Origin: Acinetobacter sp. 10FS3-1 | GTDB taxonomy: Bacteria > Pseudomonadota > Gammaproteobacteria > Pseudomonadales > Moraxellaceae | Length of the DNA: 64,000 bases | Direction of reading: 5' to 3' | NCBI RefSeq assembly: GCF_013343215.1 | Contig: NZ_CP039143.1 | Span: forward strand, 620,001 to 684,000 | Shown: positions 58,730 to 64,000 of the stretch, in pieces | Position numbering within the stretch: position 1 is the first letter of the stretch | Layout of the letters: each line of letters opens with the position of its first letter | Notes under the pieces: model-generated | What the model saw: only the letters and a program-made list of their open reading frames with translations | Databases searched by the model: none | What the model was told of the DNA's origin: nothing | Position numbers and translations under genes: made by a program

Positions 58730-58969
58730 GCAGCCTAGGCTTAGGCACTGTCCAGCGGTTATGCTTTAAATGCCTTGTATAAGCAGCATATTTCCCCCCG
58801 ACACTTTGCTCATTTGCTTGATCGGCTGGCCGAGACGAATCAGCAACAAGATGGAAAAAATCAGGCTGAAAATTCTCTCGGGGGTTTTCTGAGCAGCTAT
58901 CCGGCAACTGCTGAGCGCATTCAGGCAGTCAAAGCTTTTGAGCAGGAACACGCCCAACTTACTCCTTAA
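58730..58969 (+). pseudogene. C-terminal remnant of an M48-family metallopeptidase
   Basis: The frame ending at TAA 58967-58969 reads SSGYALNALYKQHISPRHFA, then HLLDRLAET, then GGFLSSYPATAERIQAV and KAFEQEHAQLTP. The FLSSYPATAERI segment is the typical C-terminal motif of periplasmic M48 peptidases (FLSSHPxTxERI), and YALNAL-ISP-HFA-LL resembles the helix before it. No zinc HExxH helix is upstream: the sequence before 58750 reads something else (SFEDSGTLSFPVEPR) and has stops. So only a fragment is left. The tail overlaps the end of the convergent DUF2218 gene by 11 bases. Confidence 0.6.
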
Positions 58970-59264
58970 ATTTTTTATCGGAGTCATGGTACTGCCACTC
59001 GGCAGTCAGTGGCTCCTGTCCCATACGGATCAGATGATCCAGAACCACATTTTCAAGTTTATTCAGGTCAGTAGATTTATCTGTGCTTTGAATCGTTACG
59101 GTAAGATGATCTGCCTCGGGTGTCAGACTCACTTCTGCACCTGGAAAATGAATCAGGAAATTTTGTTCGGTTTCATCAATATTAAATTTATGTTTCCAGT
59201 GATTAGCCAGGCGTTTGGCAATTCGTGAAGCTTGTTGCGTCTGGATATGGGCAATACTTTTCAT
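58959..59264 (-). CDS. DUF2218-family protein
   Basis: A 101-residue cytoplasmic protein of a widespread uncharacterised family. The pattern MKSIAHIQTQQASRIAKRLANHWKHKF at the start and LENVVLDHLIRMGQEPLTAEW near the end fits DUF2218 as I recall it; in other bacteria members often sit near iron or siderophore genes. No such gene is here. There is a short palindromic-looking stretch in the gap before rpe but no clear Fur box. It is transcribed away from rpe and converges on the M48 remnant. Confidence 0.75.
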   Translation of the reverse strand: MKSIAHIQTQQASRIAKRLANHWKHKFNIDETEQNFLIHFPGAEVSLTPEADHLTVTIQSTDKSTDLNKLENVVLDHLIRMGQEPLTAEWQYHDSDKKFKE

Positions 59265-59433
59265 CAGTTTTCTACACTATTCATCATTATCCTGCACTTT
59301 AAACCAAGTCCTGATCAAGTTATAAGCTTATCAGCGTGACACAGTGTTTTATTCTTGCAACATCAAGAGCACAGTCGCCGGACCGGATTTGCTATAATGA
59401 GACATATCCAATTTCAGCTCATTAGGTTCTTCC

Positions 59434-60120
59434 ATGTCCAAACCTTATTTAATTGCCCCCTCAATTCTGTCTGCCGATTTTGCCCGTTTAGGGGAAGAAG
59501 TGGAAAATGTCTTAGCCGCTGGGGCAGATGTGGTTCATTTTGATGTGATGGACAATCATTATGTACCGAACCTGACCTTTGGTGCAGGCGTATGTAAAGC
59601 TCTAAAAAACTATGGCATTCAGGCGCCTATTGATGTGCATTTGATGGTCAAGCCGGTTGATCGTATGATCGGGGATTTTCTTGAAGCAGGTGCGGATATT
59701 ATTACCTTTCATCCAGAAGCTTCTGACCATATCGATCGTTCCTTGCAGCTGATCAAATCGGGCGGTGCAAAAGCAGGTCTGGTCTTTAACCCGGCCACGC
59801 CGTTGCATTATCTGGATTATGTTATGGACAAGGTTGATCAGATCCTGCTCATGAGTGTGAACCCGGGATTCGGTGGACAGAAGTTTATTCCAATGACCTT
59901 GGACAAGCTGCGTCAGGCTCGTCAGCTGATTGAGGCCTCAGGTCGTGATATTCGTCTGGAAGTGGACGGAGGAGTGGGGCCTGCGAATATTCGTGAAATT
60001 GCGGAAGCAGGTGCCGATATGTTTGTTGCAGGCTCAGCTATCTTTGGTAAACCGGATTATAAAGCTGTGATTGATGAAATGCGTGCAGAACTTGTTAAAG
60101 TCGGACAGGTTCAACTTTAA
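59434..60120 (+). CDS. rpe: Ribulose-phosphate 3-epimerase
   Basis: Interconverts ribulose-5-phosphate and xylulose-5-phosphate in the pentose phosphate pathway. The 228-residue TIM-barrel protein has [32 protein letters not shown] (metal-binding His and Asp), [37 protein letters not shown], and [14 protein letters not shown]. It starts at ATG 59434. It is followed 16 bases later by the tandem repeat array described separately. Confidence 0.97.
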   Translation: MSKPYLIAPSILSADFARLGEEVENVLAAGADVVHFDVMDNHYVPNLTFGAGVCKALKNYGIQAPIDVHLMVKPVDRMIGDFLEAGADIITFHPEASDHIDRSLQLIKSGGAKAGLVFNPATPLHYLDYVMDKVDQILLMSVNPGFGGQKFIPMTLDKLRQARQLIEASGRDIRLEVDGGVGPANIREIAEAGADMFVAGSAIFGKPDYKAVIDEMRAELVKVGQVQL

Positions 60121-60136
60121 TCGTTAGAATGTTTAA

Positions 60137-60208
60137 AGTGCATAAATCTGTGGATAACTTTATGGATAAGTGTGTAGATATCTATGTTGATAACCATATG
60201 GATAAGTT
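60137..60208. repeat. Tandem 12-bp repeats carrying DnaA-box-like 9-mers
   Basis: Six 12-base units follow one another from 60137. The second (60149) starts with TGTGGATAA, a perfect DnaA box in reverse orientation. The others begin TATGGATAA (60161), TGTAGATAT (60173), TGTTGATAA (60185), TATGGATAA (60197) and, degenerate, AGTGCATAA (60137). So four units have 0-1 mismatch to the box and all are in the same orientation and register. One more box-like 9-mer, TGCGGATAA, is at 60448. A DnaA-binding or titration site is the simplest reading but is inference; other proteins could bind an iteron of this kind. Confidence 0.7.
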
Positions 60209-60657
60209 GCATAAAATGTAAACATTTGTGACTCGTTTGATTGCTTATTAGACAAAAAAAGTATAAAAAGAATTCGATTAGAGTTCTTTTTATACAGTGT
60301 ATGCCTTTAATTCAGCGAGTGTTTATTCACCAGCTATGAGTATTTAGGCGAGTCAAAAAGTAATCAATAAGTAGAGGGTCTGGCTTGAATCATATGAGAT
60401 CTCCACGCTATTCTTTAAATTTAATTGATATGTATTACTTAATAATTTGCGGATAACTGTGAGTTTTATTGTTAATAAAATTGATTAAATGAAAATGGAA
60501 AGAGTAACTAGGTATTTCTCCAGATTCAGCATAAGTTGAATGTAAGGCTCTGTCTTGAGTATTTGGGTAAGGCAGGGTTAAATTAGATCTCTTTTAGTCA
60601 GGTTTTGTAAAAATTACAGTTCTAGAAACTGGATTGTATAGCCTCTATTTTCCTTAT
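60209..60657. other. Intergenic region between rpe and the guanidine riboswitch
   Basis: About 450 AT-rich bases without a protein-coding frame I can support. A 12-base inverted repeat lies at 60261-60295. The right part should hold the promoter of the riboswitch-controlled gene. Confidence 0.4.
60254..60295 (-). terminator. Long AT-rich hairpin with a minus-strand T run
   Basis: GTATAAAAAGAA (60261-60272) and TTCTTTTTATAC (60284-60295) are perfect inverted arms. On the minus strand the stem is followed by T7, yet no minus-strand gene lies to its right before the sugE region. It may simply end rpe transcription or close an unknown minus-strand RNA. Confidence 0.45.
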
Positions 60658-60735
60658 TCAGGAGGAACGACCTCCCTTGTTAGTTGCTTATTTAAATGGA
60701 AATTAACAGGAAAAATCGTCAGGACGGCCTGACTC
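60658..60735 (+). ncRNA. Guanidine-II (mini-ykkC) riboswitch
   Basis: Two small hairpins stand just upstream of the sugE ribosome site. The first is GGAGG-AACGA-CCTCC (60661-60675). The second is GTCAGG-ACGG-CCTGAC (60718-60733) with a perfect six-base stem. Paired hairpins with ACGR loops before a ribosome site are the hallmark of mini-ykkC, which senses guanidine. The first loop has one extra base compared with the canonical ACGR. The gene behind it is of the SMR type that this riboswitch normally controls. Confidence 0.85.
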
Positions 60736-60757
60736 TGTCATATAGGAGGAAGGCGAA

Positions 60758-61075
60758 ATGGCCTGGATCATCTTAATTCTTGCGGGTTTATTTGAAATCG
60801 TGTGGGCATATTCAATGAAATTGTCTGACGGATTTACCCGGCTCACCCCAAGTCTTGTCACGCTGTTTTTTATGGTGCTGAGTTTTGTGCTACTGGCGTA
60901 TGCCATGCGCACATTGCCCTTGGGGACGGCTTATACCATCTGGACTGGAATTGGAGCCGTTGGCTCATTTCTGGTTGGGGTGTTTATTCTGGGTGAGCCG
61001 GCTACGGCCATGCGCATGCTGGCAGCGGTGCTGATTATTTCCGGTCTTGTGTTGATGAAATTATCTTCATCTTAA
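60758..61075 (+). CDS. sugE: SMR-family guanidinium exporter (SugE/Gdx)
   Basis: A 105-residue inner-membrane protein with four membrane helices. The conserved Glu in helix 1 is in LAGLFEIVWAYSMK; the SugE/Gdx subgroup has WAYSMKLSDGF here, unlike the multidrug EmrE branch. The later WTGIGAVGSFLVGVFILGEP is also typical. Gdx proteins exchange guanidinium for protons. The guanidine-II riboswitch immediately upstream supports this substrate. The ATG at 60758 follows GGAGGAAGG. Neighbours (rpe, ogt) are unrelated. Confidence 0.93.
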   Translation: MAWIILILAGLFEIVWAYSMKLSDGFTRLTPSLVTLFFMVLSFVLLAYAMRTLPLGTAYTIWTGIGAVGSFLVGVFILGEPATAMRMLAAVLIISGLVLMKLSSS

Positions 61076-61144
61076 AGCCTGTCGCACGTTTCAAAATTCC
61101 ATTAAAATGAATAAGAGAACACTTCATTTTAGAGGAGTATGGTC

Positions 61145-61627
61145 ATGCAGCTGAGTTATCTGAATATGGATTCACCTGTAGGGCAGTTGCGACTGGTGGC
61201 ACATGAAACGGCACTGGTGGCTGTACTCTGGGATGGCGAAATGCCCCATTGGTTTAAATTGGCGTCACTGGTGGAGGGCCTGCAACATCCGGTATTAATT
61301 GAAACCAGACGCCAATTGCAGGAGTATTTCTCCGGTCAGCGCAGTGCCTTTGACGTACCTTTAGAATTTATCGGGACTGATTTTCAGAAAAAAGTCTGGC
61401 AGGCCTTGCTGAATATTCCCTATGGTCAGACCCGAAGCTATCGTGACATTGCCGAGCAGATTGGCAACAGTAAAGCTGTGCGTGCTGTCGGGGCAGCCAA
61501 TGGTAAAAATCCGATTTCGATTATTGCGCCTTGTCATCGCGTGATTGGCAGTAGCGGCAAGCTGGTTGGATTCGCGGGCGGCCTAGACAAAAAAGAAATT
61601 CTGTTAAATATTGAACAAAAACATTAA
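61145..61627 (+). CDS. ogt: Methylated-DNA--protein-cysteine methyltransferase
   Basis: Removes methyl groups from O6-methylguanine in DNA onto its own Cys in a suicide reaction. The 160-residue protein has the active site IIAPCHRVIG with Cys130, the helix-turn-helix RSYRDIAEQIGNSKAVRAVGAANGKNP with the arginine finger, and LVGFAGGLDKKEILL. There is no Ada regulatory domain, so it is the Ogt-type short form. ATG 61145 is best spaced from GAGGAG; ATG 61139 is also in frame. It stands between sugE and the broken NERD gene. Confidence 0.95.
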   Translation: MQLSYLNMDSPVGQLRLVAHETALVAVLWDGEMPHWFKLASLVEGLQHPVLIETRRQLQEYFSGQRSAFDVPLEFIGTDFQKKVWQALLNIPYGQTRSYRDIAEQIGNSKAVRAVGAANGKNPISIIAPCHRVIGSSGKLVGFAGGLDKKEILLNIEQKH

Positions 61628-61662
61628 GCTTTAAGTATCTAAAATAATTGAATAATTAAAAT

Positions 61663-62325
61663 ATGGAAAATTCTACAATATCGATATTTGGCTCACTCTG
61701 GTCAAATATAGGGTGGATTCTTCTGCTTTTCTTTGGTGTGATGATTTTTAAATTATTCAAGCCCTTTCTGAAAGGAAAGCTGGGAGAATTTACCGTTGCT
61801 ATGCATGCCAAACTTTATCTGAAAGATCCGCAATATCTGCTGCTGAATGACCTGACCTTGCCAGATGGGGAGGGCGGAACCACACAAATTGATCACCTGT
61901 TATTAAGCCCTTAGGGAATATTTGTGATTGAAACCAAAAACTATAAAGGCTGGATATTTGGAAACGAGCGACAAAAAATCTGGACCCAGAAAATCTATAA
62001 AAACAGTTATAAATTTCAGAATCCGATTCATCAGAACTATAAACATATTAAGGTCCTAGAGCAGCTGCTGGCAGATAGTGTAGAACCAGATCTTTTGCAT
62101 TCGGTGATTGTATTTATGCCGGATGCCGTGTTTAAAACGCCGATGCCACCTCAGCTATTTCGGGGGGCAGGCTGGACGGACTATGTGAAAAGTTTTGATC
62201 AGCCGATGATTTCCGGAATGAAATTAAAACGGATACAACTGCGACTAGAAAAAGAAGTTTTAGAAAAATCCTGGAAAACCAATCGGGAACACGTAGAAAA
62301 TTTAAAGCAGCGTAAGCAGTTATAG
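61663..62325 (+). pseudogene. NERD-domain membrane protein interrupted by a single TAG
   Basis: One frame runs from ATG 61663 to the TAA at 62323-62325, broken only by TAG at 61912-61914. The first part (83 residues) has a membrane segment (about 13-30) and the start of a nuclease-related (NERD) domain: GKLGEFTVAMHAKLYL, TTQIDHLLLSP. After the stop the frame continues GIFVIETKNYKGWIFGNERQK, the usual next NERD segment, to LKQRKQL. An intact relative would read LSPxGIFVIETKNY with an aromatic (Phe or Tyr) at x, so one base change from TAT/TAC explains it. It may be a recent pseudogene, a sequencing error or, less likely, a readthrough site. The intact protein would have 220 residues. Confidence 0.85.
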
Positions 62326-62343
62326 GTTTTTATGGGCTCATCA

Positions 62344-62374
62344 AAAAGCCTTTGAATCATTCAAAGGCTTTTGG
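62344..62374. terminator. Bidirectional terminator between the NERD gene and dusC
   Basis: AAAAGCCTTTGAA pairs with TTCAAAGGCTTTT around TCA, with A and T runs at the ends. Confidence 0.85.
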
Positions 62375-62377
62375 GTT

Positions 62378-63313
62378 TTAAATATTTGAAGCTTTCAGTT
62401 TTTCGGTAATCTCGGCCAGAACCTTAATCCGTTTTACTTCATCCCATAAGGCTTTGGCTTCCGGATAATGTTTCGACATCATGCCCAGCCATTGCTTGTA
62501 GCGGCCAACCATGCCAATTTCAGTTTTTGCCGGCCCATTGATAAAACGAATTTGCAGTTGCAGCAGGTCATTCCAGTTCAGTAACGGCATATCCGAATTT
62601 TGACGGATACATTGAGTCAAGTCGGGTGTGGTGACTGCACCGCGACCAATCATCAGGTCTTCACAGCCCGACTCCAAACGGCATTGCTTGGCATCGGCAT
62701 TGTTCCAGATTTCACCATTGGCAATAACATTGATCTTGAGTGCCTCACGAATCGGCTGTAACTGATCCCAGAATGCAGGCGGAGTATAGCCATCGGCTTT
62801 GGTACGCGCATGAACAGTGACCCAAGACGCTCCCGCATCTTCAATGGCATGCGCATTGTCCAGCATGAAATTGCGATCCATGTAGCCTAAGCGCATTTTG
62901 GCCGATACTGGAATGTGTGCAGGAACGGCATCACGCACAGCTTTGACTAACTCATGCACAACTTCAGGTTCATCCAGTAAAATCGACCCACCACGATGAC
63001 GGTTCACGGTTTTTGCCGGACAACCAAAATTCAGGTCAATTGCCGGTGCGCCCATTGCGGCCACTTTGACGGCATTCGCTGCCAACATCTCCGGGTTATT
63101 GCCCAGAAACTGCACATGGACCGGCGTGCCGGCAGCAGTTTTGCCCTCATTTAACAGTTCCGGGCAATAGGTATGATAAACATGATCGGGCAGGATGGAG
63201 TCGGTGACGCGGATAAACTCGGTGACACACCAGTCAAAGCTACCTACGGATGTTAGTACATCGCGCATAATCGGATCGGTTAAGCCTTCCATGGGTGCAA
63301 GAACAAGTTTCAA
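62378..63313 (-). CDS. dusC: tRNA-dihydrouridine16 synthase DusC
   Basis: FMN enzyme that reduces U16 of tRNA to dihydrouridine. The 311-residue TIM-barrel protein has VLAPMEGLTDPIMRDVL, GTPVHVQFLGNNPEML, the family signature IDLNFGCPAKTVNRHRGGSILL with the catalytic Cys in GCPAK, PVSAKMRLGY, VTVHARTKADGY and VIANGEIWN. The DusC-type wording (VTEFIRVTDSILP and KADGYTPPAFW) separates it from DusA and DusB. It starts at ATG 63313 and is transcribed alone towards a shared terminator. Confidence 0.94.
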   Translation of the reverse strand: MKLVLAPMEGLTDPIMRDVLTSVGSFDWCVTEFIRVTDSILPDHVYHTYCPELLNEGKTAAGTPVHVQFLGNNPEMLAANAVKVAAMGAPAIDLNFGCPAKTVNRHRGGSILLDEPEVVHELVKAVRDAVPAHIPVSAKMRLGYMDRNFMLDNAHAIEDAGASWVTVHARTKADGYTPPAFWDQLQPIREALKINVIANGEIWNNADAKQCRLESGCEDLMIGRGAVTTPDLTQCIRQNSDMPLLNWNDLLQLQIRFINGPAKTEIGMVGRYKQWLGMMSKHYPEAKALWDEVKRIKVLAEITEKLKASNI

Positions 63314-63573
63314 CGTGGCTACCTGTAAATTCGAAAAATGGAGTTATACGTTTTTTTACTAGGGTTGTCTAGCCAATCCAAATGTTTACCAGTTAACTGA
63401 CAGCCAGCGTGATTGTAGCGAAGACCAAAACTAAGAAAAGGATGTCTGATAATTACATCCCCCTTAATTTACAAAATAGTTGTTACTTGATTAATCATAA
63501 ATGGGGATTAAGATTAAAGGCATTTAAAACTTGGCTTAAGCTGATTCAAGCACAAGCCAAGTCTTGATCAGAA

Positions 63574-64000
63574 TTATAAACGGCGACATTGACCTTCTTT
63601 GTCACCATTGACTCGGTTATTACCACCGATCGGTTGAATCCGGTTAGATTCGCATTGCAAATTACCGTCTACCACATTGTCATTTACAGTAATTTTTTGG
63701 GTATTCTTTTTCAGCTGGATATCGCCTTCTACCTGATTGGCAGTAAGCTGAATTGTCTGACCATCTTCTAGCTGGATATTGCCGTCGATCTGGTTATGTT
63801 GTGCCAGAACCGAGCTAAAACGTCCTTTCGATTCCAGATTGCCATCAATCGCCGTATTTAAAATCACTACTTGTGCACCCTGATACAGCATGACATTGCC
63901 TTTAATCGTGGCATTATCAATCTGACAGTGTTGACTGATACTGACATTGTCATCAATCGTACGATCTTTAATGCTACCGTGACAGTGATAATCTGCGAAA
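63574..64000 (-). CDS. Repeat-rich beta-helix-like protein (C-terminal part, runs off the right edge)
   Basis: The minus-strand frame is open from the right edge of the window to a stop at 63574, giving 142 residues of C-terminus, more than an internal ATG at 63891 would suggest. The sequence repeats a motif of about 20 residues with GN or DGN at a fixed position: DDNVSISQHC, IDNATIKGNVMLYQGA, IDGNLESKGRFSSV, IDGNIQLEDGQTIQL, VEGDIQLKKNTQ, VDGNLQCESNRIQ. Such spacing suggests a right-handed beta-helix. The end, DKEGQCRRL, has Cys residues that may form disulfides. A secreted or envelope protein is likely but the N-terminus is outside the window. Confidence 0.7.
   Translation of the reverse strand, partial: FADYHCHGSIKDRTIDDNVSISQHCQIDNATIKGNVMLYQGAQVVILNTAIDGNLESKGRFSSVLAQHNQIDGNIQLEDGQTIQLTANQVEGDIQLKKNTQKITVNDNVVDGNLQCESNRIQPIGGNNRVNGDKEGQCRRL

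Noticed and set aside
58938..59228. A 96-codon plus-strand ORF overlapping the DUF2218 gene
   Set aside because: It overlaps the opposite strand of a family-supported gene and the M48 remnant; its sequence has no recognisable pattern.
60137..60208. The 12-bp array as a CRISPR
   Set aside because: Units are directly adjacent, too short, and have no unique spacers or cas genes.
60758..61075. The SMR gene as qacE-type biocide resistance
   Set aside because: Helix wording is SugE/Gdx-like, the riboswitch upstream is of the guanidine-II type, and there is no integron context.
61924..62325. The second half of the NERD frame as a separate gene starting at GTG 61924
   Set aside because: It is in the same frame as the first half, has no ribosome site, and begins in the middle of the domain.

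Overview
The window reads as a chromosomal segment of an Acinetobacter species. The 16S rRNA is Acinetobacter-like, base composition is moderately AT-rich, and the gene order matches that genus as I know it: rpoN-hpf-ibaG-murA-hisG-hisD-hisC, trpF-trpB without trpA, the fil cluster, and gigA/gigB. I see no insertion sequence, prophage, integron or CRISPR array. Most of the window is core chromosome, with a few decayed genes.

Layout. 1-8.0 kb: the N-terminal part of an acyl-CoA dehydrogenase running off the left edge, a histidine-rich repeat lipoprotein divergent from a BaeS/BaeR-type two-component system, a GNAT acetyltransferase, the AMPylase SelO and a fatty-acid desaturase. 8.2-12 kb: a glycerophosphodiesterase, then a B12 salvage unit (cobalamin riboswitch, BtuB-like receptor, cobalamin adenosyltransferase). 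12-25 kb: trpF-trpB, polA, a large DUF2339 membrane protein, an MscS channel paired with a conserved partner, gspE, ohr and a nitrilase-family amidase. 25-28 kb: the GigA/GigB stress-signalling pair and an MlaA-like protein. 28.1-34 kb: a complete rRNA operon (16S, tRNA-Ile, tRNA-Ala, 23S, 5S) with promoter, RNase III processing stems and terminator. 34-43 kb: rpoN, hpf, ibaG-murA-hisG, a dead DUF4272 gene, hisD, hisC and pabB. 43.2-51.4 kb: the six-gene fil operon. 51.8-64 kb: two Nudix hydrolases, a gamma-carbonic-anhydrase-like protein, tsaB-uppP-rsmJ, a membrane-anchored C13 protease, fghA, a fragment of an M48 peptidase, a DUF2218 protein, rpe, a guanidine-II riboswitch with a SugE/Gdx exporter, ogt, a NERD gene broken by one stop codon, dusC, and a repeat-rich protein running off the right edge.

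The most interesting points are these. (1) The fil operon combines a FapD-like C39 peptidase with a FapF-like outer-membrane barrel and a small abundant-looking exported protein, so it may be a Fap-like fibre or surface-protein export system. (2) A tandem array of 12-bp repeats, each carrying a DnaA-box-like 9-mer, lies just behind rpe. (3) A guanidine-II riboswitch identifies the SMR gene as a guanidinium exporter. (4) A histidine-rich lipoprotein with two copies of a Cys-x21-Cys module faces the BaeSR pair. (5) Several genes are caught in decay (NERD, DUF4272, M48). All assignments come from reading the sequence and remembered family signatures; no database search was run.
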